From Xiphydria camelus (Eukaryota; Arthropoda; Insecta; Hymenoptera; Xiphydriidae), in the NCBI GenBank assembly GCA_963678675.1, contig OY783198.1:23608684-23672683 (forward strand): 64,000 nucleotides of DNA, in the 5' to 3' direction. The notes below the pieces were generated by a model that did not search any database, had not been told where the DNA came from, and saw nothing but the letters and a program-made list of their open reading frames with translations. Positions within the stretch are counted from its first letter, which is position 1. Each line of letters starts with the position of its first letter. Below, piece by piece: positions 1 to 11,416 of this stretch. Both the position numbers and the translations under genes were made by a program.

Positions 1-889
1 GTCGCGACGACGCGCTGCACGCGATCACGCGACCTCCCATTGAAAAGTTCGCGGTCTATTGATATTACCGTCGGAACGACTCCACGGTGGAATTCGAGTC
101 CTTATAGATATCTGAGAAGTTTTCCTTTCCGCGAGATAAACCTATCCCCAAATCGTTATATTTTAACGATTGTAAGATGGGGAACGAAAATTGCGTAATA
201 GAAACTTCCTGATAATACTGCAGGCATTGCGTATGTTCCTCTACGATGTTCCTCTCGTCAGAAGTACAGAAGAAGCTGAAGATTATTTCTGCACCGTTAC
301 CACAGAGAGCGACAAAATAACGCTTACCGGAGAATGTTTCTCCCACGGTTGCGTGACTCTCTCGGACGGAAGGAACTGCCGCGCGAACGTTGGAAATAAT
401 TTGTCAGGCGCTCGTCTAACCGTAACTTTTGCTCTTCGGTGAATTTTCCCCTCGGATGAGCCACGCAACGCGAGGCGCCAGAGTTTCTCCGAGCGTCACC
501 GACTGACGTAACGTCTCGAACGCCTCGCTAAAATGACGCAGTCGTGCCACATCCGCTCGTCGACTCTCTGCCGCCCGGTTCCCCGGGGACATCGCGACTC
601 TCCGTTCTCCGAGGCGCGAAGCTGCGACTTCTCTAGGACTTTCGAGTTTCTCACCAGTGACTTGCACTGGTGTCGAGCGGCGGGGCGGGAAAGGGGACGT
701 ACACGGCGCCTCGATAAGCGCCTCGCGGGTTTCGTCGAAGGATACGTACGTACGTAGATATTTCAATGGAAAATTGTCGAAAGGACTCTATCCTCCGTCG
801 GCGGCGGCGGATAATATCGCAGAAGCGGACGACCGCGATAGGTACGAGGTTGCGTTATCGCGCGGGAGAATCGAAGACGAAGCACTTAC
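1..889 (-). other. Intron of the sarcoglycan gene, 5' part
   Basis: The sequence downstream of the GTAAGT donor at 889 on the minus strand runs to the window edge. I found no second sarcoglycan exon here. The 93-codon minus-strand frame at 65-346 does not resemble the sarcoglycan extracellular region. I see no mobile element and no RNA gene. Confidence 0.6.
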
Positions 890-1157
890 GGAACTGAACT
901 CCATGACTTTGAGGAGCCAGAGTGTGAGTGCCAGATTCAGTATGACCATGACCATCAGTCCCAGGACCAAGGAGTACAGGCATCGCTTCCTCCAACCGTA
1001 GACTCCTAACCTGAATCCGCTGCAGGACGGCGTTTCGTTGTTGGTCGGGGTGCTTCTCGGCGACGACGGACCCGGGGCTTGGTGGACCCCGGTTTGCCTC
1101 GGTATGCTGTCCGAGTTTCCGGGTTCGTTCGACCAGCTCGTCTGCCCTCGTAACATT
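890..1157 (-). CDS. Scgdelta: Gamma/delta-type sarcoglycan, N-terminal coding exon (partial gene)
   Basis: Sarcoglycans are single-pass type II membrane glycoproteins of the dystrophin complex that stabilise the muscle cell membrane. The exon encodes 89 residues. About 52 are cytoplasmic and rich in Pro, Ser and Thr. They are followed by the family hallmark YGWRKRCLY (residues 53-61), a hydrophobic span ending [10 protein letters not shown] (about 60-82), and KVMEF just outside it. Vertebrate gamma and delta sarcoglycans have almost the same YGWRKRCLY...LKVMNF block. On the minus strand the exon is preceded by a TTTCAG acceptor and ends exactly at a GTAAGT donor (intron begins at 889), in phase 0. 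The ATG at 1156-1154 is the second base of the exon, so the first exon would be 5' UTR; a start further upstream is possible. The extracellular domain is not in the window and must lie off the left edge. Insects usually have one gamma/delta homologue, so the symbol follows Drosophila usage. Confidence 0.93.
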
Positions 1158-4135
1158 CTGAAACGAAGAGTTTCTCTTCTTAAAAGGTTTCTCTTTATAT
1201 TCGTATACATGTATATTCGCATTGGCAATGTTGCTTACGTAGAATAATCAAGATTCGTCGGTCGCATCCAGATCGTATTTTCATTACATTTCTTTTTCGC
1301 CTCCAAGGCACGCCAATCTTTCGAATGGCTGATATATGTCGACGACATATATCGCGAGAGACATTTTCACCTTCGTTATACTCAACTATCGACAAGTCCA
1401 CGACGCGACTACCTCGAACGCGCCTCAAGCGTCACGGGGTGGTGCCGAAAAGCACCAAGGCGATTCACCCACCGATTCCCTCGCCCTTTCCGCATATTTG
1501 CAAATTAGTTTCGAGTAATCAGTGTTAAGCCAGCACCCTGGCAGGTTGCGAAATAGTACGAGCTAGTTAACGCCGGGCGCGGCTGGATGGAGAACTTATG
1601 CAAAGCTGCCCGCGGAATGTCTGACATAACTCTGGTCCTAATCCCTGGCCGTGGCTCGACGGCCTCGCCATGGCCCCTTTCTACTCGGCCCACTTCGTAT
1701 ACTCGTTTCAATTTTTCCAAGAACGGACCGGGGAGCGCGGCGTGAGCGGGCTGAAATATTTGATGCTATACCCACTCGCCTCTCGTGGGTAATTATGCCG
1801 CGCGGATATGGAGAGCTTCGTCGCGAAATTTGAATTTCGAAGATAAACCCACGCGGAGATGTCCTCGTTGCGGCGAGGGGGAGGACGAGGAGAAAGGGAT
1901 CGATGAAAGTGCAAGCGCGAACGCCGGAGAACCTCACCTCCTCCTCCACTTAATGAAAACCCTTTAATCCGCGAAGGTTTTTCGGATTCCGGCACGATTC
2001 TCGATACCAATTTCTGAGAAACCGTCCCGCGCAACGGTGAGAGAAGTGCGAGGCGTACAGTCGGGGGAAAGAAAAGGACGATCGATGCGGGGAGAAGCGT
2101 GGGAGGGGCGAGAGGAGACGAGGGAAAAGGAGAAGACTGATGGGGAGCGAGAGGAGGAGTAATAGTTTAAGCAACGTGAGAACGGGGTCGAGGGAAGTGT
2201 TCCAGGATCGGAGGTGGTTTCCACTCTGTACGTCGAATTAACGAGATCCAGCCCCCTTCGCAGTTTCTTCTATTTCCGTTACACGTCGCTTCCGGGTTAA
2301 CGTTTTTCATTTGAAGAAACTCGCCGCGTCGAGTTTTCCAGTACAGAGCGAATGTGATTTGTCGGGGGAAACGTGGCACTGCGAAATCGAGTAGTTACGT
2401 CCGGCCGATGCTTTCCGTTTGAGTTTTCCTCGTCAACATCGCGAGGGCCGCACCGCGTCTGTCGGCTGAATTTGTACCCGTCTATTTGAACTAACTTTCT
2501 AAAGTGTTGGCCGGATCCACTTAACTTCCAGCGAAGCTCGCCTCGGAAACCGGCGGGGCACAACCGAAGGCAACTAAATTACCGGTAGCAACTCAATCTG
2601 CGACCACTCTGACTGATTGGTCAGAGCGCCTTCGTTTCTATTCTTTTCCCGCGAGTCGGTTCGACCGGCGGTCGAGGTACGTGCGAAATGCGCGACCCAC
2701 ATTCGCGGAGCTCGTCGAAGGAACGCGTGTACGGGGCGGCGATTGAAATCGTGCGGAAGAGCGTTGCGGTGGGTGCATCGAACCGAGAAAACAGTCTCTC
2801 GAGCATTTTCGACGTTCGTTATCGGCCGATGACCGTCGAACTCTCTTGGTGTTCGTGACAACGGCGGCGCGGGTAACCATTTTCATTTGAAGCGACCGAT
2901 GACAAATTTGGCAGTTGTGCATTTGATCGACGGTACCGATTTATCGATCCGCCATTCGAGGTACGGAAGATACCGAGTTTTCTGGAATTTGCAAAGGGCT
3001 CACTCAAAACGGACCGAGTCGAATCTCGCACTGATGCCTCTCGACTTTTCTCGGTACAATCGAAGACCCCCTCGAATCGCGACGACTCTCGAAAATCGGC
3101 CTACCGCTCGACCGCGTCGCGATGCCCGGTTTTCCCAGACGCGTGCATACGCGTGCGTTTCGAAGGAATTCCCCAGCTGTTTACGATCGGAGCGGGAAAC
3201 GGAGCGGTCCTGTACATATTGGAAAGGGGTCGGGGACGACGGGGAGGTTGCTGCGGTAGCTAGCCCCTCGACGAGACAGCAGAAGCAATCGAAGCTCCGA
3301 CTAGACGACCGCAAAGTCCCCAAACTACTCGAAGCATTCGGCGGTGGCCGAGGTCCGTCCACTAAATATTTCAGAGCCTGCGGGGTTCGATTCCCGGCGG
3401 GAACACAGCGAGACACGAGCCAACAGATTAGTGCCACTTGCGACCCGCCACAAACATCTCTACACACAGGACGATGTATATACAGCACCGTGCCCACTGC
3501 CAGAGCCGTAACTATCCTGGAACCTTGTTTGCTTCCCGTTTAGCTTTACAACGGCCCTGCAGATGATGCACTACCGATTAACGGACCCGCGGAGTAATTT
3601 GGCCGCGGTTCCGTTCGTCCGGCGCTTCGCGGTTGCCGCGCGCGGTTGATCGAATGCGAGTTGACGAACTCGAAATAAAACGCAATAGTTATATGATTGG
3701 ATGCGATGGAGAATTTGAGAACCTCGGCTGTTTCGTTGGACGTCTACGTTTAGCTACACTTTGATGCACGTGTTTTCTCGTTAAAAAAAAGAAATGAAAT
3801 CGATCGAGTAACACCTTCCACGGTTATTTAGTGATCCTAAAAGTTGCGTTAGTACCAAATTGAGTTTTACGTCGGACGATATACCTGCACGGTTGATTAT
3901 TACACGAGATGACGAGGTAACGTCGAGAACGAACGGTTACGTTCCCCAAGATCGTTTCGTCGATACCGAAGGATAGCTTTACGGCAAGTCGGACCAAGAC
4001 CTCGACTCTCTGCGGTTCTTCGCTGTACGCGATGCTGAGCGGTGGTCGAGGTAGGTGTGTCGAGATCGCAAGCCAAACACAATTTAACTCGAATTGCTGC
4101 TAATAGAGTCGTTCGTCATGCCGAAGCGCCCGTAC
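1158..4135. other. Upstream intron or 5' flank of the sarcoglycan gene, no gene recognised
   Basis: This lies upstream of the sarcoglycan exon on the minus strand. Because that exon begins with an acceptor, at least part of the stretch should be intron, with a 5' UTR exon somewhere beyond it that I cannot locate. It is CG-rich, unique-looking DNA. A 218-codon plus-strand frame at 2887-3543 is Arg/Ser-rich with no recognisable domain and has a 165-codon antisense frame, so I treat it as chance. A near-perfect palindrome at 1331-1353 is listed separately. Confidence 0.5.
1331..1353. repeat. Short palindrome, 11-bp arms with 1-nt centre
   Basis: The arm GATATATGTCG is followed by one A and then its exact reverse complement CGACATATATC. 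It lies about 175 bp upstream of the sarcoglycan exon, probably in an intron. It could be a cruciform or dimeric protein-binding site, or chance. Confidence 0.7.
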
Positions 4136-4591
4136 TAGTCTAAGATCCGAACTAGAGACGCTCTTCACCGATCTGCTTACCGGATGAAAAGTATTTTTTA
4201 TCAAACATAATACGTCAATGAACATATCGCGTATGGGTAGGCTAATAAAATATGCTCAAGACTACCCTTAAAACTATATAAACAGGTGAGCTGATATGAG
4301 CAATTTGCACCGATCTGCTTACCAATTAAACTATATATGAAAATAAAGATAATTTTATTGCAAACACGATGGTATAACCCTACCTGCAAAAAATCGGTCA
4401 TGAGTCACGGTTGTAAGGCTTTGAAATTTATCGAAGCTAGCCAAGATGCGCGTACTACAGGGTAATTTGCTATAGGACGCAACGTAGGAAGTGGGCGCGA
4501 CGCGACGGTTAGATGAGAGAGAGTGCGTACATGCTGCTTCCTCGTACGATTGACAAAGATAACACTACTAAAATGCCGAGAAAAAGCGACT
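4136..4591. repeat. Left terminal inverted repeat of the 1.76-kb element
   Basis: This 456-bp arm matches the complement of 5444-5899 almost base for base and stops abruptly after GCCGAGAAAAAGCGACT. It contains two direct copies of CACCGATCTGCTTACC about 140 bp apart (near 4168 and 4307). The subterminal repeats could be transposase-binding sites. A 66-codon frame (4201-4401, minus) is present in both arms because the arms are copies; I see no reason to call it a gene. Confidence 0.88.
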
Positions 4592-5443
4592 ACAATGGAG
4601 TAGGTACTGGCAGTAAACTTTTAATTACTTTAAATTAAATATAAAATATTAAAATGTGAAAGATTTTTCAAATATTTTCAACTAAATATATGGATGGGGA
4701 AATATTAATATTTCTATCACACAGAATAATAATATGTTAGTGATAATTATTCGATAAATTTTATCTATTCTATAAAAATACCACAGCAAACAAACAAAAA
4801 AATTACATTTTTTAGAGAGCGATAAAAAATCATTAACAAATTGACGGTGTAAAAAAACTATTATAAAACAATGAATACAATAACAATCTTTACAAAGATT
4901 ATAACAATATTACAACAAATACAATATTATAGCCTTCCAAAAACTTGTATATTGCTGGAAAAGAGAGAGTGCCCAGATTTTATATAACAGTAACCTAAAC
5001 AACGCAAAGACTCCAAGAAGAATTTTTCTTAACAATTTATCATTTCAACTTATGAAATCTCGCTTAGAGGAAAAGTCTAGAATTTCGTCTTTACCTTCAG
5101 ATATTTTTAATGCGTTACAAACCCACCCCATGAGCCATCGCCTCGACTGTCTGTTTATCACATGTTCGGAAAAAACTTTCACTCGAAAACCCGGTAAGAA
5201 CGCTTTTCCCCTTTTTCTGTACTTTCGAGAAAGAGCCATAAAGTAATAAATTGTCCCTTCTCCAGACAGGCAAAAATAAAAATGCAAAGTTAGTTGAATC
5301 TTGAACGAAAATAATTTTACCAGGGATCCAACAGTAATTGATTGAAAAAAATAACGATTGAAAAAGGTACTACATTACATTTATGTCATAATGGAGCACG
5401 TATTTTTCCGCAAACTGAGGGATGTAAACAGCGAGTCGCTCGC

Positions 5444-5899
5444 AGTCGCTTTTTCTCGGCATTTTAGTAGTGTTATCTTTGTCAATCGTACGAGGAAGCA
5501 GCATGTACGCACTCTCTCTCATCTAACCGTCGCGTCGCGCCCATTTCCTACGTTGCGTCCTGTAGCAAATTTCCCTGTAGTACGCGCATCTTGGCTAGCT
5601 CCGATAAATTTCAAAGCCTTACAACCCTGATTCATGACCGATTTTTTGCAGGTAGGGTTATACCATCGTGTTTGCAATAAAATTATCTTTATCTTCATAT
5701 ATAGTTTAATTGGTAAGCAGATCGGTGCAAATTGCTCATATCAGCTCACCTGTTTATATAGTTTTAAGGGTAGTCTTGAGCATATTTTATTAGCCTACCC
5801 ATACGCGATATGTTCATTGACGTATTATGTTTGATAAAAAATACTTTTCATCCGGTAAGCAGATCGGTGAAGAACGTCTCTAGTTCGGATCTTAGACTA
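5444..5899. repeat. Right terminal inverted repeat of the 1.76-kb element
   Basis: This is the inverted partner of 4136-4591 and has the same length. The repeated 16-mer motif appears here as GGTAAGCAGATCGGTG near 5714 and 5854. Visible differences from the left arm are scattered single substitutions, for example near 5632, 5609 and 5876, with no indel noticed. Confidence 0.88.
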
Positions 5900-7462
5900 T
5901 ACCGAGCCCTCGTCGACCGCTTTATACACCGCGTGAAAATTGCTCGGTAATTTTCATGAAAAATGCCGTGGGATTACAGTCCGACTGCTAAGCCGTTCAG
6001 ACAAGGCTGTAACTACCCCGTGTGCATATATGCACGAGGGCGTTCCAAGAAGCAGCATTTTAAACTCATTGAAAGCGAAACGACATCGCAGGGAATTTTT
6101 CTCGAGCAGACTTGGAATTAAAAGTTGTACTCGCGAGAAAACTCGGTTGAACGTCGTAACGACCGCTATGTGTACTTTTACACGAATAAAAAACAGGCAA
6201 CGCATCGATCTCTCATACGCGTTCCCTTTCGAAACTTTATTTCACCGTTTCCTCCCCTCAGTCGGATAACGCTCGATTTTCTTTTTTGTTCTTTGTTGTA
6301 CGACTATTGATTATAAATACAGCATTCCGTTCGTCCTATTTGCCATTCAAGACCGACCGATTAAGGTGCTTCTATACAGCTGTCGTTGTAAACGCGAAAT
6401 CTCATTTCTCAAATATCGACATTTCTGCACATTTCCTTGCAAGTGAGCGAATCTAAGTCGACCGTCTATATAATTCACTAGGCGATATGAAAATATATTG
6501 AACGAAATCGTCTAAAAACGAATAAGTCGTTTATGAAATATGGACAGACATGGACGGCTTTGACGGTTCGACAGCTGCAAAAATGTACACAGTTTTTAGA
6601 GCTTTGACGTACCACGGCGAATTCGGGCTTCTTTCCACCCGGGAGGAGGATAAGAATCCGCGTTTACAACAATAGGTACAGAAGCATCAATGTAAATAAC
6701 GATTCTCTCACGATGCCGGTTAGATCTATGATTTCAAATTGTTTCGAAGCAAATCCCATCCTCTTTTTAAGCAATTCCTCTCGATACAGGAGAAGTCTCC
6801 CACCACGAGTTCCTGGAAAGGCTATAAACTTCCCGTGCCCATCCGCGGCACCTTCTTGACCCCGTATAAACGCGAGCGGGGAGAAAAGAGAGCCAGGGGG
6901 ATGCTCGCACCGTTCCGAGCAGCGATATTAGCGGTATGATATTTCTCGGGGGACTGTCGCGGTCAGTTATTGGCTGTACGATTCAATCAAAAGATCAAAC
7001 ATCGAGAGCGAACCGTCTTCCAATTCGATCGATCGATCGTCGAACGGCAGCTACCTGTTGAGACCCCGTCTTTCTCCACGGTCGCGACGACCGACGGAAC
7101 GCGCGATTACCCCTCGGGGCGATACGCTCACTCTCCGTGAAACAACAGACCACAAGTCAAGTATTGATGTAATCCTACACCCCCCGCCGAAGAACGCGGG
7201 CAACGCGTTTCGCGGAAATATCGTTGCGGTTGGTCCGAATCACTGCTACATCGAAACGTTATCGTTCCTCGTAGCGAGACGATGTCGTCAAAATTACGGG
7301 GACGCGCTTATCGCATTCAGAGGAATGCGATATCGAATTGTAACGACGAGCTTGCCGAACGACCGGGCGTCAAAATCGCGCTGATCGGCTGGTTATTACG
7401 GATTTATCGCGCGATACACAATTAAGTTAATTAAAGAGACGCGACTTACCAAGAGGAGAATT

Positions 7463-7476
7463 GGGGGGGGGGGGGG
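7463..7476. repeat. Homopolymer G14
   Basis: An uninterrupted run of 14 G. Its exact length may be unreliable in an assembly. Confidence 0.9.
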
Positions 7477-10400
7477 ATTTATTTCCATCGCGGATTGTGA
7501 TACGGCATTTAATAACATTTAAAGGTTGCGCGCCGGTGAAACAGTCGTTCCACTGCATACACTACGCTCGTCCATTACCTACTATTTCGGAGCGATTAAA
7601 AAGTACAGCTACATGGTTTAATTTAACGCGCAAATCCAGTATGCACAACTGCGGAGTGCGTCCCAAACTGTCTTCTATAATCCGGCATTAGCCTAGTTGC
7701 CGTCCAAATGTTTCTCCACCCCCGCAACGCTCGGTCGTGGTCCATTACACTCTCACTTTGGCTACCTACCAGAATCACTTGGAGAAATTTCAGGCATTTT
7801 CAGATTGTTTCCAACTCGGTCGCGACGACTACGGCGTCTGGCCGTGGACCGTCCCCAAGGTAGATCGGCGTCAATTGAGTCGAAGTACGCGACAGTCCGG
7901 GTCGGAATGAGGACGAAGTAGACAAAAAATTAGACGGTACCAAAATCAGATCCATCTTTTTTTTTATAGTCTGCGAATCAGTACATATCTTGTACCCCCC
8001 ATTTTTAACACCGTTCTACAGAGGAATCTTGATTTTATCTCTCACCATCTTGCAATTACCATACATGAAACATTTACCGTAGACCACTTTTTTATCCCGC
8101 GAATATTTGTGACTTTTTTTAACACCCGATCGCTTCGAGTCATCGGTGGACTCGCAAAGCCTGCCGCTATCAGTCCGAGCGAGATATTACAAAAATATTT
8201 CAAGCAGAGAAAACTCGGCCGAGACTCAAACCGGAGAAAGATGAAAATATTGCGCGGACGATGTAGGCGAACGAAAGAGTGAGGAGGCGGACGAAAGGGG
8301 GAAAAATGAAAGAACGCGGTGCGATCCTGTGTAGCAAGACAAATCGGTTTAGAGACCGGGAAGGAGCCGCTTTGATCGCGTTACCGGTTCAACCCCACAG
8401 CTTAGGAACGACCGCCGAGCCTCCGCCAACCCGCCACCACTACCACCATCGCCATCACCTCTGCCACCTTACCCCTACCCTTCTCTCGCGGTAGGGGGAA
8501 ATCCAATATTCCTCCTTATCTTACTTCACTCGATACAACCTTATTTTATTTCACCCGACAACTTATATTTTGCGGATGAAGACCCATTGTGCCACCTATG
8601 TGATGGCGAATATGCGCTTCGCCTCGTACAAGCGTCGGAAGCGTCACGAGCGAGATAACGCGTTTGCCGAAACACACCGCTCGAATTTTCCAACCTTGAT
8701 CGTTCGACGCGTAGGTATCACCCCTCTCCCCTCCTCCAACCGAGTCGACCCCTCCAATTTTTGAGCGGTCGCATTTCGCCGAGTCTGACGAGTCCGCGTC
8801 AGGTGCGATTCGCAATCGTCTCGAGCAGCTGTTTCGCGTAGAGAGTCACGACGTAACATTATCTGGCACGAGTCACGACGTCGCGTGGCGAGGTATTCGA
8901 ATGGAATGTGACGTCGCCTAGGCGCAGAGAGAGAGACATCTTCCGGCTTTGGCTTTTGATATACCGGCGTCCCGCTGACATTTTCAGCGCCGGATCCGAG
9001 GGAGATATGCGGTCTGGCATTTTTCCTCAGCATCACCCCGAAGGCTAACGGATATCTTCGAAGCGGTGCGCAACTATACATGTATAGGTTTTCTTTAGAT
9101 ATGTTCGTATTTATGGAATATCGCATTCGAGTATTCCACGTCCGGGCTTGCCCGGTATACAAGCGACTTTGCTTCGGCTATAGAGAAACACGTATACTCG
9201 GCAAGGTGTTGATTTAAATTTTCCGATGGATCAACTGAAATTTGTATCGATCCGTCACGTCTATCAAAGCGATAGTCGGTAGAACCGACGTTTCGGTAAA
9301 AGTTTCAATTAAAGTTTTCTAAAGGTATTCTCCAATTATACACCGGTGTGTCGGATACTTATACGTATCACGTAAACCCAACGGTAACACTATAGCTTTA
9401 GAAATAATGAACGTGAAAGGTAAGTGCACGAATATCGTACTTAAATACAGGTGCGTGCGATATGTGAGAACAATTCCACACAAGCCGCGTCTACATTCCC
9501 ACGACCCTGCACTATATTTCGCGCATAGGTATGGGTATGCGATTCGGCCAGCGCTAAGTCTCATCCCTTGAGCCTGAAATAAACCAACTTTTCGCGCGTT
9601 TCTGCATCGTGGGATGAGAAGCGATCCACGCAAATGCATGTGGGGTATGCATGTGGTACGCGTGACGGGAAGTAAAGTAATGTCAAGAAGAAAGTTCTCT
9701 GAAGATTTGTACCAAAGTCGTTTTGAAGGTTCTGTACAGTAATCTCTGTACAAGAGAGGCGAAGCGTACGAACAGCCGAGGTGCTCGACTTCCAGTCAAT
9801 TCTTTTCGAGTCTCAGGGCCCGTCCTACCGCGCCAGTACAAAACAGCACCTTCGCCAGAGGTTAGCCGTGAACTGGAAGGGGTGGCAAAGGTCGAGAGTA
9901 ACCCACTTAGGGCTTTCAGTGACCCTTCGAAATATAGTGCGGCCTGCTATCACCTTCTCCTCGAGACTTTCGACATAGGCACGAGCCGGGCGAGAGTCGA
10001 CGTACGTGCGACATACAATCTCCCACACGTATACGAGTACAGGCGGGATCTGCACACACTCGGTGCGCGGGCACAACGGCCATTGACCGATCCTAACATC
10101 AATCACCGCGGGCGCGAAGTCACTCGGAAGTCGAAAGCTTTCTTGGGTGTTTCGAAGGACAGGTATAAAGCTCCCGGGAAGTTTACACGGCACGCGGACA
10201 CAAGCTTTTACGACAAAATAAATTTTCTTTTGCAACCCCGCCGTGCCGTACGGCTCGCGCGAACCTCTCACGGCCCTGCTTCGTCCGGTGTGAATGTTGT
10301 CGCGTCTATACCGCGTAAGTTGCGCGGGATGCCAGTGTCGAGAGAAATAGATGACGGATAGTATCGATGCCTGCGCGTTGTTGGTACCGTGGGGGAATGG

Positions 10401-10837
10401 GAAAAGCAGGTCCAGAGAAGCATTACCGCGAAGACGCTCAATGGGGGGCTGCGAATGGACCTCGGATGATCTTAGCGTTTGATGAATGTGGGTTGCGCGG
10501 AAGTGTCATACGCGAAACCTCCGCAGCTCTCTATAGAAATCTCTTGAAGTGCATATTGTTCGGTTGTTGCACGGAAACTGATATTTAATGGACCGTCCAG
10601 GTGGGAACTGAACAATTCTCGGCAGCTGGACTCCCGCGAGGAACTGGCAGAAGATGTACGAATCCCTTCCGTGCGCCGTGATTCCGCATCTCTCCCCCGA
10701 CGAGAGCAAAGCGGCACCGTTGGAACGTATTCGGGTGCGAGGGGTGAAGTCGTGGCCGGTGAGGGTTGAATTTATAACAAGCTGTACGAAATTTATGAGG
10801 CGGTCTTTCCGAATGGCGCCTGGAAGCAGGCAAATCG

Positions 10838-10895
10838 GGTGGGTGGGCAGGCGGGCAGGCAGGCTGGCTGGCAGGAAGGAGAGCAGGCATCCAGG
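10838..10895. repeat. GGCAG/GGCTG-rich minisatellite
   Basis: A degenerate array of GGCA, GGGCAG and GGCTG units on the plus strand. It opens several spurious reading frames, including a Pro/Ala-rich one on the minus strand. Confidence 0.7.
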
Positions 10896-11162
10896 CGTGG
10901 GACTCTGGCAGAGGTGTTAAATGTAGACTCTAATCCGACCGGTGAGCCATCGACAGCAAGATTTATTTCGGAGCGCGTACATTTTCGAGTTCAGCCGGGG
11001 AATTAAATTCGCCGCCCGCGGTGGCCAGCAATATTTTACGGAGATACCCCTTCGGCGTCGAGTGTAGCGCCGATCGTCGTTGGGAATGATATTCGCCGAC
11101 CCAGTAGACGGTACAATATTCGCGACGAATTTTTGACAGAACGAATCCACTATAAACAAATA

Positions 11163-11412
11163 CTGCCGTCCATAGTTAAAACGTCCTAACTGAAATTTTT
11201 GGGGAATTTCATTTTTTGTGTGTAACGTCGTACTTTAGCATTATCTATCTCTTCGCAATGTTAAAATGTCCTAATCTCATTGCTCGCTTCATTAAAAAGT
11301 CCGATTGACACACTTGGAACGCTTTGATTTATAGTGCGAGTGTAAAACTTTAGGAGCGTTTTTCTCAGAAGTATAAAAATGTCAGTTAGGACCTTTTAAA
11401 TAAGGACGGCAG
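11163..11412. mobile_element. 250-bp MITE with CTGCCGTCC termini
   Basis: The left end CTGCCGTCCATAGTTAAAA and the right end, read in complement as CTGCCGTCCTTATTTAAAA, are inverted copies. Similarity continues through GTCCTAACTGA for about 38 bp per arm. The interior is AT-rich, non-coding and contains further TTAAAA(A/T)GTCC-like motifs. The 4-bp sequence AATA lies directly outside both ends (11159-11162 and 11413-11416) and may be the target duplication. The superfamily is not clear from the termini. Confidence 0.75.
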
Positions 11413-11416
11413 AATA

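Larger units (their letters stand above)
4136..5899. mobile_element. 1.76-kb DNA element with 456-bp terminal inverted repeats
   Basis: The two ends are long inverted copies of each other, beginning TAGTCTAAGATCC at 4136 and ending with its complement at 5899. The arms differ at only about ten positions, so the insertion is fairly young. The core between them (4592-5443) is AT-rich, unlike the CG-rich host sequence, and has no recognisable transposase; the longest frame there is about 80 codons. TAC flanks both ends (4133-4135 and 5900-5902), which could be a 3-bp target duplication. Alternatively the terminal TA pairs are a TA duplication and the TIRs start at GTCTAAG. The structure fits a non-autonomous or fold-back DNA transposon. 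I do not recognise the family. Confidence 0.88.
5903..11158. other. Gene-free stretch between transposable elements
   Basis: I recognise no gene. The stretch is mostly CG-rich with scattered AT-rich patches. It holds a G14 run (7463-7476), a GATC triplet repeat near 7027-7038 and a CCA/CCG-rich patch near 8430-8470. The longest frame, 212 codons at 9723-10361 on the plus strand, overlaps a 148-codon antisense frame, shows no domain and is probably chance. Confidence 0.5.

Noticed and set aside
65..346. Second sarcoglycan exon left of the first
   Set aside because: The translated sequence shows none of the expected extracellular sarcoglycan motifs.
3359..3415. tRNA gene around GGTTCGATTCCC
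   Set aside because: The T stem has a mismatch, no complementary acceptor strand exists about 60-70 bp upstream, and no A box or anticodon arm is seen.
2887..3543. 218-codon plus-strand frame as a gene
   Set aside because: No recognisable domain or convincing start, and an antisense frame of 165 codons covers most of it.
4201..5834. Two identical 66-residue proteins on opposite strands
   Set aside because: They are the same frame seen in the two inverted arms of one transposable element; there is no sign of coding function.
9723..10361. 212-codon plus-strand frame as a gene
   Set aside because: No domain, overlapped by a 148-codon antisense frame, and no supporting splice or start signals found.
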